From Echinometra lucunter (Eukaryota > Echinodermata > Echinoidea > Camarodonta > Echinometridae): a DNA stretch of 64,000 nucleotides. Below the pieces are notes generated by a model. It had not been told where the DNA came from, made no database searches, and saw only the letters and a list, made by a program, of their open reading frames with translations. The stretch covers positions 22,774,202-22,838,201 of the forward strand of contig CM057165.1 of the NCBI GenBank assembly GCA_029962745.1, read 5' to 3'. The position numbers were made by a program, and so were the translations under genes. Below, piece by piece: positions 22,401 through 33,737 of the stretch. Positions within the stretch are counted from its first letter, which is position 1. Each line of letters starts with the position of its first letter.

Positions 22401-22480
22401 ACGACGGACGGACGACGGACGGACGACGGACGGACGACATTTGGATCCCTTAGTCTCGCCTTCACCTCCGGTGGGCGAGA
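19468..22480. mobile_element. Family B minisatellite element containing an assembly gap
   Basis: Inverted ends TCTCGCCCAC (19468) and GTGGGCGAGA (22471-22480). The head module 19468-19640 matches 2979-3140. A unique stretch follows (19640-20230, with an internal partial duplication around AAAAAGCATGC), then ~157-base monomers (20236 onward) with TGACCTTTGACCTTACC, GGAC/GGACGAC runs and the GGATCCCTTAGTCTCGCC tail. The gap at 21057-21556 interrupts it, and the same sequence lies on both sides. Confidence 0.7.
21057..21556. other. Assembly gap, 500 N
   Basis: Exactly 500 N, the usual placeholder for unknown length. Frames reported across it are meaningless. Confidence 1.
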
Positions 22481-22552
22481 CAAAAACACGAAAAGGGCTA
22501 CACGTATATGAAATGATCATATTAAGTGAATTATTACATTTATAATCCAATT

Positions 22553-22706
22553 GAGATAATCATCTTTTGCAGAAGCTACTTTTCTTTTACAGTAATAAAA
22601 GGTTAAAGGGTTAATTGCCTTCAGCCCAGAGATAATCATCTTTTGCAGAAGCTACTTTTCTTTTACAGTAATAAAAAGGTTAAAGGGTCAATTGCCTTCA
22701 GCCCAG
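22553..22706. repeat. Two-copy direct tandem duplication, period ~76
   Basis: GAGATAATCATCTTTTGCAG through TTGCCTTCAGCCCA occurs twice head to tail with one or two differences. The rest of 22481-23285 is AT-rich and featureless. Confidence 0.85.
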
Positions 22707-23285
22707 TCTATTTTGGCAATGACAGATATATTATTTTCATGGTAGATTATCAAAAATCAATTTACCATTTGAAATTCAAGAAGAAAGGAAATCAAGCTTC
22801 TGTTGGTTAAAAAATAGAAAATAATATAAAAAGGTGAGCATATTAAAGAAACTTTCTTACAGCACTTTAAAAAAAAAATCAAATACAAGTACTGATTTAG
22901 TTCAGAGGATGAAAAGGTTGATTGCACTTGATATGTACGAGCACCATATGATATTCAAACAGCAAACCAAACTTTCTCAGAGCATAAAAATGCATTTCAT
23001 ACACAATATATAAGAAAAGATTGTATCTAAAACACATGACATGTAATTCTGTATTACACCTTTGCACTCTACATCAGTAGTAATGAACTATTTAAAGTAA
23101 TATATTTTTTTAAAATGTATTGGGATGAAAGAAAGAAACCAAACAATCAATTATATTGAATTTTGTTACATTCTTCAAAATGGTGGCACATTCTTATTCT
23201 CTTTAAATAGTTAGAAAAGTGTTCAAATGTTTGATGATAATTCACATATATGTGTGAAAAGATTTTGAAAAAAACTAGATGAATC

Positions 23286-24181
23286 TTCGACCACGCGTGG
23301 TCGAACTTTATGCCTCCGCATTACCAGATCAGAAATAAATGGCACTTCATGTTGCTTTATTTTCATTTATACAATGACATTTTTGACCTTGACCTTTGAC
23401 CTTGAGACTCCAAAATCTAATCAGATCATTGTCCCTCCCATGTGCATACCTGTGCCAAGTTTGAGGTTGATCGGTCAAATGGTTGTTATGGTGAAAACGA
23501 ACCATTTCTATGTACATAATGACCTCTATGACCTTTGACCTTTGACCTTGTGACCCCCAAATCTAATCAAATCATCGTCCCTTCCATGTGCATACATGAG
23601 CCAAGTTTGAAGCCAATCTGTCAAATGGTTCTTAAGTTATCGCAAGAACGAGCCATATTTATGTGTATTATTACCTCTATGACCTTGACCTTTGACCGTG
23701 AGACTCCAAAATCTAATCAGATCATTGTCCCTCCCATATGCATACCTGTGCCAAGTTTGAGGTTGATCGGTCAAATGGTTGTTGAGTTATGGTGAAAACG
23801 AACCATTTCTATGTACATAATGACCTTTATGACCTTTGACCTTTGACCTTGTGACCCCAAAATCTAATCAGATCATCGTCCCTTCCATGTGCATACATGA
23901 GCCAAGTTTGAAGCCAATCTGTCAAATGGTTCTTAAGTTATCGCGAGAACGAGCCATTTTTATGTGTATTATTACCTCTATGACCTTGACCTTTGACCTT
24001 GAGACTCCAAAATCTAATCAGATCATTGTCCCTCCCATATGCATACATGAGCCAAGTTTGAAGTTGATCTGTCAAACGGTTCTTAAGTTATCACGAGAAC
24101 GAAAACGGGACGGACGGACGGACGGACGACCCGAAAACATAATGCCTCCGGCAACCACCTACGGTGGGCGGAGGCATAAAA
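23286..24181. mobile_element. Complete family A minisatellite element
   Basis: A perfect 20-base palindrome TTCGACCACGCGTGGTCGAA (23286-23305) precedes the inverted end TTTATGCCTCCGC (23308); the other end is GCGGAGGCATAAA (to 24181). Between them are about six monomers with TGACCTTTGACCTT, a short GGAC run (24109-24128) and the tail hairpin. AAAAAACTA on both outer sides may be a target duplication. Confidence 0.75.
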
Positions 24182-26119
24182 AAAAACTAATTTAATTGGT
24201 GATCCCTTGATAATGGCCTGCAAATACATATAACTACCTTAAATCATATGATGTCACTATACATGTATATGTTTGCTGAGAGTGATTTCTTCAACTCTGC
24301 CCCCTGACCATAAATAAGGCACTCTGAAATTCCATTTTCAGATCAACAATAAAAAACAATAACTAAAAATTTTGTTCTGAAATGATTCATAAATTTCAAA
24401 TGAAAATAAGACAAGTTTATAGTTTACAAGTAAACAACAAATTTGGTATTTAAATGCATCATAGAGGTTAAAATACATACATCCATATATATCAAAAGCC
24501 ACTAGGTATTGTATGCTCTCCAGGGGCTCTTTTCTCATTTTGACAGAAAAACATAATTCCAAAGGAAACCCAAAGAGACCTCAGAAATTTGGATGCAAAA
24601 TTGCCTTTAGAACCCCATGTAACATCAGTGTTCAAATTAATGTCAAAATGAAACAAATTCTTCTTCTCTTCTTCCCTGCCCCCTCTTCCTCCACCACTTA
24701 GATGATAAAAAAAAAACACAAAGTTTAATTTTGGCAGGTAACATGAAAACAGATCACAATGCAGTGGTGTATTGAGCATATGGAAGACCTTACATATGTT
24801 TGATGAATCACAAAAGTCAACTACTTGCACAATACCTAACAGTATATAATTCTTGGGTTGCACAGCATATTTTGCCCATCCCCCTTGGAGGGACTGTGCA
24901 TTATACTGAAGTTTGACAAATTAATTTTTTTTTATTTTTTATGTAGCTTTGAAGTGAATGAGTAATGCCTTGAAGAAATACTGTCACTTTTTTCACTTCC
25001 TAAAATGGAGCTTAAGAAAGATAACCTATTTCATCTTATTGCATGGTCATCAATTTGCTCAAGATTATCCTCCAATAAAATAGATAATGGCATACGTATA
25101 TTTCTTAATTCTAAAAATAAACACTAGAACTCTTCTCTCAATCACTCTGCATATTGAAAACACACAAATACTTATTGCATGAGACAATGAAACAGTAAAC
25201 AGCACATGAAACAAGCACAAAACTTTATGGAATTAATTGAGCACATTTTTGCATCAGTCTTTACTGACAGACACATCTACAAAAATGACTCCCCCTCCCC
25301 TCCCCCCCCCCCCAAAAAAAAGAGCAAAAAATACTGTTAAAGAAAAAAATCTTGCAAATAGAAGCAAAATGTGTGCAGCAGTAATACAGCAAATCCGCAT
25401 TTGTATTCTTCAATTTGAGTCTTGACAAGTGAAATATGTAATCAACACCAAAGATTGGTCTCTTCTAGAAATGTACACTGTCTTACAAAAATACATGAGT
25501 CAATTTTCAAATCTACTATACACTTTCAGCCACAATACATACTAATTATCAATATGAAAGGCTTTACAAGAAATGGAACAGAAATAAAAAATTATGCATC
25601 AATAATAACATAAAAAGGGTTCTAGCTATTCAGTATAAAGTAACATGTATATTCTTTTCAACCAATTTCCTCAATCAAACAATGAAAAAATATCATAAAT
25701 GGTAGGCTCAATTACCATCTTAGATGAAAGATCATCATGAGAATTTATATTTGTGATAATTTCTTCATCTTGATATAGCAGAATGCAAATTCTTAACAAC
25801 ACCAACTGGCATTACATTATCTGTATCTAATTTTAGAATTGTTTTCATACCACACATTACATAATCTGCCTGTGATCAGATCTTAGAAACATTTGTTATA
25901 GCATTTGATATGAATATTCAAACAGATAAAATATCAATGATCAAAGTTCTGAATAGTCGCTTTAATGCTAAAACTGAAATTCCATGCTATTGTGAGCCTC
26001 CTTGCAGGAAGAAAGGCAATGTCAATTCCAAATCGTAGTGACCTCATTGCAGTGTTGCAATTTGCTATGATATGAAGCAAATTTGACCTTTACTATCTTC
26101 AAAAGGCTTATCCAAAATT
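24182..26119. other. AT-rich intergenic sequence downstream of CISD3-like gene
   Basis: Very AT-rich; a C-run/A-run patch lies at 25290-25325. Possible distal 3' UTR of the CISD3-like gene; nothing else was recognised. Confidence 0.5.
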
Positions 26120-26125
26120 TTTATT
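26120..26125 (-). terminator. Candidate poly(A) signal of the CISD3-like gene
   Basis: AATAAA on the minus strand (TTTATT on plus), about 180 bases after the stop at 26301. The region is AT-rich, so chance occurrence is possible. Confidence 0.35.
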
Positions 26126-26300
26126 TTAGTATTCCTATTATTATTCTGAACCTCTAATAGAAGTATTTCACTTGTTTCAACTTAAATTTTTAATGCAAAA
26201 TGTGATTTGCTCCAAAATCAGATCGCAGTTGGATCATACAGTGGGTGGTGGCCTTAATATGTGGTCCAATACATAGCAATCTATGTCTGTAAAACCAACA

Positions 26301-26533
26301 TCAAAAGTCCACCTTCCAACCACATCCAGTGCACATCTTTAAGCATTCTTCATGGTTTGGCTTGTTGGGACAGTGCTTCTGTCTCTCTAAGACCTCTGCA
26401 GGAAGATTGGTGTGGGTCCCATCACAGAATGGAGGAGTCTTGGTGTACTTGCAGTTACATATCTGATAGATGGCTTGGGGCTTCTCTGGAACCTCCCACT
26501 TTAGTGAACGGAAACCGGTCTTCTTATGAGAGC
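26301..26533 (-). CDS. CISD3: CISD3-like last exon: second CDGSH motif and Cys-rich tail
   Basis: The acceptor ATCTCAG precedes 26533 and the TGA stop is at 26301-26303. It encodes GSHKKTGFRSLKWEVPEKPQ, then CNCKYTKTPPFCDGTH, then a tail of about 36 residues ending HEECLKMCTGCGWKVDF. The tail has four Cys spaced C-x8-C-x3-C-x2-C, absent from human CISD3 as I know it. An AATAAA on the minus strand lies about 180 bases downstream. Confidence 0.93.
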
Positions 26534-29500
26534 CTGAGATTAGAGTATGATAGCAAATGACCGTCAAAGGGATGCAGACAGAGAGAAGACAAAGGAAGAT
26601 GAAGGGGGGGCATTGGGAAGGAGAAGACAGAAGGGTTAATGCAAGAAGAGATAGATACAAGAGAAAATATTTAGCGAAAGAGATTTCTCTAACCTTAAAG
26701 ATAGTTGACCACATTTGCGCAACATTGTTTCAGAATTTGAAGAGAAATAAGCCAATTTCAATTTGAATGACAGATATTTATGTAAAACTATCATGTTTTC
26801 AAATTTACAACAATATTCCGAAGAATAAGTGAAAAATGAATGGTTTTACTCTTAAAGCATCAGGAAGACGCCTTTACAAAACAAAGAAAATAGAAGAAAA
26901 TTTGTGTTGAATATTTCCTTCTCAATCCTAAACGGGCATGTACTGGTACTACTGGGATCTAAAACTTTACAAGTGTTTTTCTGTTGCTTAAAGCAATCTA
27001 TAGTAAAACTTTTGTGCAGATTTGGTGCCACTTGCAAATGTGGGCTACTACCTTTAACTGAAATTTGTTGATGCAGTGTCAAATGAATACTGGCAATACA
27101 TTAATCATTTCATCTATAACAAGTGAGCAAGGGAAGAGAATGTGGATTATCATACCCTCTAATAAGCTAACAACATACACATAGTAAAATCATAACATAG
27201 TAAGAGGTTCACCTCAACCACCAAAGAAATAATGAAATGGAGAAATTTTACACTGTGTCAATGTAATAACTTTTATTCTGCATATTCCTTTTTTTTTTTT
27301 CAAAAATATTGTCAAATTGGTCAAAAGTTCTACATCAAAGTAGAATATCCAGGGATACTCACCATCACACCATGGAGCTTTCTTGCTAATACCACATGTA
27401 CACCACTTCTTCTTCTTGCCTGGCTCTAGGTCACTGCCTCGTATTGTTACTGGTCCATACTGCAAGAGGAAGATGGAGAGAAGGAGAAAGACAAGAGACA
27501 GAGAGAGACAGGCAAAGGAGCAATAGAGATAAGGATAGAACAGGTGGAGGTATAGAGAGAGAGGCAGATGGTGCAAGTGAAAGAGAGAAACATAAATTAA
27601 AAATAAAGAGAAAGATCATCAAAGCAAAGTGGGAGACAATAAAGGTATAGGAAGGGAGTTAAAGCTAGATGTATTTTTCATAAATTTGTTTTATTTGAAA
27701 TAATCCATAAAGTTTGCCAATTACCAGTACACACTCCTGCATGCTCTTAAGTCATAACACCTACATATACAATGTATCTACCCACATTCTAATCAAGTAC
27801 CCTATTTACTACCGTAAACTGGGGTGACTTTGGACACAGGGGTGACTTTGGACACAACCGAAAAAAAGTATTGCTTCATTTTACATTCTTTTCCTTGTGG
27901 TATTTCCAGTATTTTTTCTGTATGTTATTTTAGGGGAATGTGTGAATATTATGAATGACCATTGTGCTCTTGTATATTTCATTGCCTTATATTGTTTTTG
28001 TATTTTTCTTTGCAGGGTCCATAAAATGCATGATTTTTATGGCTGTCAAACTTTTGGTACTCCAGAAATACAGAAGAATGGAAGCTCAAGCCTACTGGCT
28101 GGATAGTGAACATAAAGGGATCATGAACCCACCTGTATAGTCTTGATACCTGACCACCCTTGCAAATCTGAAAATAGGTCATGTCCAATTTCACCCCATG
28201 ATTTGACTTCACGTACGGGGTGACTTTGGACATCAAAGGAGTACCAAATGTTCGACAGCTACGTAACTATTCATGCAGTGCCCTGTTTAACAACAGGTTT
28301 TGAAATGTGTTCATTTACTATTTTGGATATTTAGGCATATAAGAATTCAAAATATCAAATTTAATTACAAAATTTTGAAAAAAGGTGTGCAACCAAGTGT
28401 CTGTTAATGCCTCTTTAAAATGAAAGTTCTTACATGTTTATTGTTAGCAAAATTTTGTAGCTAAAATACCACCACACGACGTATGTACATGTACAAGTTG
28501 TACTTGTCTTATTTGTTGGCTGTTGAAAAAAATTGAACAGATTGGAGTTGTTAAGATTAAAAAAAAAACTGTGTTGTAGTCCAAAGCTAACCAGGTGGTC
28601 AACTACTAACCGTGCTAATCGCAATTAACAGGTCCACAGAAAATTCATGCAGTGCCCTGTTTAACAACAGGTTTTGAAATGTGTTCATTTAATATTTTGA
28701 ATATTTAGGCTTATAAGAATTAAAAATATAAAATTTGATTACAAAATCTTGAAAAAAGGTGTGCAACCAAGTGTCTGTTAATGCCTCTTTAAAATGAAAG
28801 TTCTTACATGTTTATTGTTAGCAAAATTTTGTAGCTAAAATACCACCACAAAATGTATGTTCATGTACAAGTTGTACTTGTAAGTCATTGTTTGGTGGCT
28901 GTTGAAAAAATTGAACAGATTGGAGTTGTTAAGATTAAAAAAAAAACTGTATTGTAGTCCAAAGCTAACCAGGTGGTCAACTACTAACCGTGCTAATCGC
29001 AAGTAACAGGTCCACAGAAAATTCATGCAGTGCCCTGCTTAACTACACTTTTTCAAATTTGTTCATTTACTATTTTGAATATTTAGGCTTATAAGAATTC
29101 AAAATATCAAATTTAATTACAAAATCTTGAAAAAAGTGTGCAACCAAGTGTCTGTTAATGCCCCTAGCAAAATTTTGTTGCCAAAATACCACCACAAAAA
29201 CGTATGTACAAGTTGTACTTGTAAGTCATTGTTTCGTGGCTGTTGAAAAAAATTGAACAAATTTGAGTTGTTAAGATTAAAAAAGAAATGTATTGTAGTC
29301 TATAGTTCCCCCATAAGGAGGTTTACTTTAGACAATTAGCTGTACAGGTGATTATGCAAGGGGATTTTTATGGTTGTCCAAAGTCACCCCAAACTCCGGG
29401 GTCACTTTGGACAAACTTTGACCAAAAAAAATAATCATGAAATAAAATAAACCGCAGGGAATTCTATATAACACGATGTCCTCTTTATTGGTACTTGCCA

Positions 29501-31567
29501 ACCCCCACATTACCCCTAGAATTCCTCTGTTCATAATGAAGATATTGATATAAATAGTTAAAATTTGTCCAAAGCCACCCCTGTTTACGGTAATAGACAA
29601 TTATAGCACATGCCTGTAAATTTCAGAATTCTTTGTGCACCAGACGATAAGGTGGTAAGAGTAACATTATCTTCTTTAATAACACAATACATACATCTCT
29701 TAAACTACCAGTAGAAAAAGCTTTTTATCGCCTACAGAATACAGAATACATGTAGAGACATGCACATGAAGTATACCAGTTCAAGGTGTTCTTTCTCAAG
29801 AGCACTTGCTAGAAAAGTACCAGCAAAAATGAACAGCAAGCCAGTGTAAAAGTACTATTAACAGGACCAATCAAAAGCCTGTCACCAATCTTTAAATCAA
29901 TAGTTCTGGGACCATGATAATGAAGACTATCTCAGCTGAGAATTCATCCCGTTTGATATATTTTCTTATTGCCTTGAATTGCTAAGTGTGCTTTAAAAAG
30001 TTTCCTTACATATCAAGCTCATGTTGCACTCTAAATGCATTTTTTGTTTTTGCTTAGAAAAATACAAAAAAATATGAAGAGAATTTCCAAGTGTACAAAG
30101 TATGTGTTGTACTTGGAAACTGAAAATTCATTTATATGAAACACTACAATAGTTATTGATATCTGTTGAAATTTAATAAACTTTCCCTTTGGGATGGCAA
30201 AAAAAAAGAAAAAAAAGAGAAGACTAAGCTCAGGGTTAATAGCAGATTTTTGTATTTCTATCAAATTTACAAAGTGTGTTGATAATAATAATAATAGTGG
30301 GTACTTGTATAGCGCTCATGTCCATCAGAATTGACACTCCTGGCGCTCCACTGTTATTACCCCGGCTTTAGCAAAGCAGCCATTAAGGCACTCTAGCATT
30401 TCAAGGAAATTCATCCTACCAGGTGTTGATGTTGGCTTGTTATCATATATAGGACACCAAGTACTGCATCATCACAAAATTTTATCTTGATACTTTCAGA
30501 AACTTTAGTTCTAAAGTGTGTACCAGTACCAGTAGTCCCTTTTTTTTCTTTTTAAGCACTTGCACACATAGGTATTCAGATGCCTATAGCATGTTTATTT
30601 ATTTGATATACAGTGTGTATGATAAAAGAGCAATGCAGATAAAAATGCCTTGCTTAGGGGCATAAGTGCCGCGCCGGGGATCAAACCCTCAACTCTTGCG
30701 TCTCCAGTCAAGCGCCTTCAACCACTTCGACCACTGCACCTCTACTTTATTTTTTTTTATTTCATCTTGATACTTTTATCTTAAATTTTATCATAATATT
30801 TTCAGAAACTTTAGTTCTGAAGTGTGTACCAGTAGTCTTGAGCATGTATCTCTCTGGGACAGCTATAGTCAATCTCTGTGTGCAGGCAAAGAAATTTTGT
30901 TTTATGTAGTTACGATCAATAGATAAAAATAAGAATAACATATAAACATATAATTACTGTACATTTATGTGAATTAAGGAAAACAGAACCTCAATGTCCT
31001 CAAACATTTTATGCTATAATCAATATGGAAGCTGAACTTAGAACTCACTGTGTCTACAGCTGGGTAGAGGATCTCTCCGTCTTTCTCCCGATGACTACCC
31101 CCTTCTGCCATGGTACTAGAATGTCCCTTCAGTACTTCTTTCTCTTCAATCCCTTTATCTGTAGCCCCTGTTTGAGCTGTGATGAAAGTTCTCCCTAAAT
31201 CGAGGTGTTCAGTCCAAAGTGTATGGTATTGTGTATTGGATCTTCTGTATTTCTGACTGAAATCCACAAATTCTAGTCCAGAAAAAGTCAAAGGATGTCT
31301 CAATTTTGGATGAGTAATGGATTTTGTCTGAAGGGTTGTATAGGACCTGAAAGAATCCCCTATGTGTGAGGGTGTGACAGCTTTTATAGAAATGTAGTTT
31401 GCTGACAGTGACAAGGGAGGGGTAAAGATGCAGTTGCGTAGAAGGCAGTGAGAGGTGAGACTGAATTCAAAGGTGGGATGGTGATGACATCCTAGCCTAG
31501 CAAGGAACAGCAATTGATTTCTCACTGAGTGAATCAAATTCATGAAGACATCTGATCCGGGTAAAGC
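26301..31567 (-). CDS. CISD3: CISD3-like mitochondrial protein with two CDGSH iron-sulfur motifs; spliced gene
   Basis: Join, in coding order: 31543-31049, 27459-27363, 26533-26301; phases 0, then 1 joined to 2. The product has 274 residues. CISD3 (MiNT) is the mitochondrial-matrix member of the CDGSH family and carries two 2Fe-2S clusters, each held by three Cys and one His. Both motifs fit C-x-C-x2-S/T-x3-P-x-C-D-G-S/T-H exactly: CTCGISKKAPWCDGSH (motif 1, split by an intron inside the Gly codon) and CNCKYTKTPPFCDGTH (motif 2). The N-terminus (MNLIHSVRNQLLFLARLG) is basic and hydrophobic, as expected of a mitochondrial presequence. Human CISD3 is about 127 residues; the extra length is a long N-terminal region and a Cys-containing C-terminal tail. 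Confidence 0.92.
27363..27459 (-). CDS. CISD3: CISD3-like exon: first CDGSH motif
   Basis: It runs from acceptor CTCTTGCAG (ends 27460) to donor GTGAGTATC (27362). The 32 codons plus one base encode YGPVTIRGSDLEPGKKKKWC and the first cluster motif up to CysAsp. The Gly of CDG is made across the junction (G plus GC). The KKKKWCTCG stretch matches TYRWCVCG of human CISD3. Confidence 0.93.
27812..29590. mobile_element. TA-flanked element with internal triplication in a CISD3-like intron
   Basis: Ends CCGTAAACTGGGGTGACTTT and (complement) CCGTAAACAGGGGTGGCTTT are inverted and flanked by TA (27810-27811, 29591-29592). GGGGTGACTTTGGACA recurs inside near both ends (27839, 28218 and, inverted, 29375-29415). 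The core is three tandem copies of a ~376-base unit starting at 28270, 28644 and 29022. No transposase frame was seen. Confidence 0.75.
28270..29300. repeat. Three tandem copies of a ~376-bp unit
   Basis: Each copy begins TTCATGCAGTGCCCTG and contains GTGCAACCAAGTGTCTGTTA. Copies one and two are nearly full length; the third has internal deletions. Confidence 0.85.
29593..30281. other. CISD3-like intron without recognised features
   Basis: AT-rich; no exon or repeat end was identified. Confidence 0.5.
30282..30415 (-). mobile_element. SINE/LINE 3'-end fragment
   Basis: On the minus strand, GAGCGCTATACAAGTACCCA runs into (ATT)n. This GCGCTATA...(ATT)n ending is typical of tRNA-SINE and CR1/L2-type 3' ends in invertebrates. 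Confidence 0.5.
30590..30744 (-). mobile_element. tRNA-derived SINE head
   Basis: The minus strand reads GCAGTGGTCGAAGTGGTTGA (A box region) and, about 40 bases later, GGGTTTGATCCCC (B box), followed by a GCCCCTAAGCAAGGC body. No tRNA acceptor pairing follows the B box, so this is a SINE head and not a tRNA gene. Similar ~55-base sequence lies on both sides (30478-30540 and 30775-30835). Confidence 0.6.
31049..31567 (-). CDS. CISD3: CISD3-like exon with start codon and presequence
   Basis: The exon begins after acceptor TTTGACAG (31568-31570) and ends at donor GTGAGT (31048). The coding part is 31543-31049, 165 codons. The frame is open back to the acceptor (ALPGSDVF before the Met), but the candidate 5' exon at 34557 carries no compatible ATG, so Met at 31543 is the best start. 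The N-terminal 18 residues have two Arg and no acidic residue. The body (residues 20-160) is Ser/Thr/His-rich without a recognisable domain, and no counterpart is known to me in vertebrate CISD3. Confidence 0.8.
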
Positions 31568-31653
31568 CTGTCAAATAAATGAAAATATGTCATGATTTAC
31601 TCCGGGCAAATCATTCTTTTCATACATCAACCTGTACATGTAGTTGCCAATCA

Positions 31654-31737
31654 TATTAATAATAATAATAGCTTCTACTTATATAGCGCTTTTCATAAGA
31701 GATTTATATGAAAGCGCTTTACAAAATTTATGCAAGT
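31654..31737 (-). mobile_element. Retroelement 3'-end fragment
   Basis: On the minus strand, GTAAAGCGCTTTCATATAAA and GAAAAGCGCTATATAAGTAG form a stem, followed by (ATT)n. A 5'-truncated SINE or LINE end in the first coding intron side of the CISD3-like gene. Confidence 0.5.
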
Positions 31738-32939
31738 AAAATTTCCAAAATATATGACCAAATTTGGTCTTCACAATATAGCTCTTTGCTCATTTTAGCT
31801 CAATTATGAGACAGGGTCCTCTTGCATAGTGCACACAGTATAGCATTAAACCATAACTTTTTTATGCAAGAGGCACAAACACTGTAGAGGGTATACATTA
31901 AAATGAAGTGTTTAGGAAAAAAACAGCATATGTTATTCTATAATTTATTGCAATTCCACATACTATGATCAATAAAGCAATAAAGCTTTCCTATGCTGTT
32001 CATCAGTATAAACTACAGAATATAACACATGGGTGTATGACAAGGGTCTCAACATGCAGCAAAAGAGAATAATCTTCAAAACTATTTACTAGTAATTCAT
32101 TTTCAATGGCCCTTACTCAGTACAAATTTGAATAATTTTTTTAAAATTAAAGCAAAAGTCTCACAACTAGTATAATATAAATACATGTATTCATGCAATT
32201 CTATAGTCTCAAAATTGGAAATTATCACTGAAGGCATCATAACTGAATAAAAAGTTTAATTTCCTCTGCATTAAATCCTGTCTTAAGGATCCTGCAGAGT
32301 ATTCCTGTAGAAGTAGAAGTATAAACTTGGGTCTTTCCCTTTATGAGAATCCACAAAACTCCCATTGAAACAGAAACTGAAATTCTTTATGACTAAAATG
32401 GCAAACCAGAACCAAAGTCAAATGCTTTGCAAAGGGCTTGAATACGTATTTTCATTTCATTATGAATGTATCAGTATCCCTCTACCAGTAAGATTGGATG
32501 GAATTCTCAACAACTTTTCACCAGGTGGTTCTATTTTTCTATTTGCTTTTGCATGTGTGTATTTTTTTAAAACTTTGCTATAATCCATAATACATGTACC
32601 TCTTTCATCAATCAGTGTTTAAAATTGTGAGTTCTATTTACTGATACTAAAATAATCTTAACAAACTGTGTAACATAATTTAACTTTTTATTCAGTTATG
32701 ATGCCTTCAGCAATATTTTCCCATTTTAGACCATAGAATTGCATTTATTCTTGATTGTGAAAACATATAAAAGATTAATGTTCTAGTCTTGAAGAAAAAA
32801 AAAAGGACTGAAAAGTCAAACAAATGAAAGATGATAGGCCTTGTTTGTGAGGATCAAAGAGTCACTCCACAATAATAACAAAATTATCATTAATTTAAAA
32901 AGTGAGAATAATAATTATACTAACTAATAATGGTAATAA
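31738..32939. other. CISD3-like 5' intron, AT-rich
   Basis: No exon or repeat boundary recognised. Confidence 0.5.
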
Positions 32940-32996
32940 GAAGAGGAAAAAAATGGAGAAGAAAAAGGAAGAGGAAGAAGAGGAGGTAGAGAAAGA

Positions 32997-33029
<33 letters not shown>

Positions 33030-33097
33030 GGAGGAGAAGAAGAAGAAGAAGAAGAAGAAGAAGAAGATGATGATGAAGATGAAGAAGAAGAAGAAGA
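32940..33097. repeat. Purine tract (GAA/GAG/GAT)n
   Basis: Imperfect trinucleotide repeat producing a Glu/Lys frame with no gene support. Confidence 0.85.
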
Positions 33098-33737
33098 AGA
33101 TTTTATCAGCTCAGCGGCTGATAAAATTAGATCTTCCCCAAATCGGTTCGCTCTTTGTAAAACAAACTCTTCTTAAAGTTCACAAAATAATGAATGACCA
33201 GACACACCCACTCCACTCCATACCCACTACCGCTTCAACCGTTCTGGTATCCGCCTTCATGTTCCAAAATCCATCCGTAATCGATTCAGGTTTTCTTTTG
33301 TTCCCAACTCAATTCACATCTTCAATAACAATGTCACTAGGTAGCTGCTTTTTTTCGCCCTGAGCGACCTTCCTCGGTCACGTCGGTTGTCCACATTTGT
33401 GTTTAATCTATTTATTCATTTATGGTCGATTCAACATAATTTACAATTGTTTATTTCCGATTCGAGTTCTATTTCCCATGCATTTGATTTGATTTGATTT
33501 GATCAAGGAGTTAGGTCTTCCTAATTTCTTGATCTGATTTAGTTGTCAACATACGTCCTAGGAGCTGGCCTAATGTCTTTTTGAATGTTTTAAATTTTAA
33601 TGTATTCTCGTCTGTACTGGTTATTTCTCCTAGTCATGTATGTATTTTTTTTCTTCTCTTTTCTTCTCTCAGCCAGTGGAGGAAAAGTTTCTATGTAATG
33701 TCACGTGCATATCATAGACTATTAAATTAAATCTGAT
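33098..33737 (+). mobile_element. LINE 3' fragment with reverse-transcriptase C-terminal remnant
   Basis: Frames LPQIGSLFVKQTLLKVHKIM and, one shift later, HYRFNRSGIRLHVPKSIR then NRFRFSFVPNSIHIFNNN resemble the degenerate C-terminal tail of CR1/L2-type reverse transcriptases. A frameshift near 33210-33220 breaks the frame. A 3' UTR-like stretch ends at the GAA repeat (33738). Confidence 0.5.

Noticed and set aside
20236..22441. CRISPR array
   Set aside because: Monomers are contiguous ~157-base tandem repeats without unique spacers, in a eukaryotic genome.
30668..30742. tRNA gene (Ser/Leu-like) on the minus strand
   Set aside because: Internal promoter boxes only; no proper stem closure; attached to a SINE body.
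32902..33363. 153-residue Glu/Lys-rich protein
   Set aside because: First half is a GAA/GAG microsatellite; second half is a frameshifted LINE remnant.
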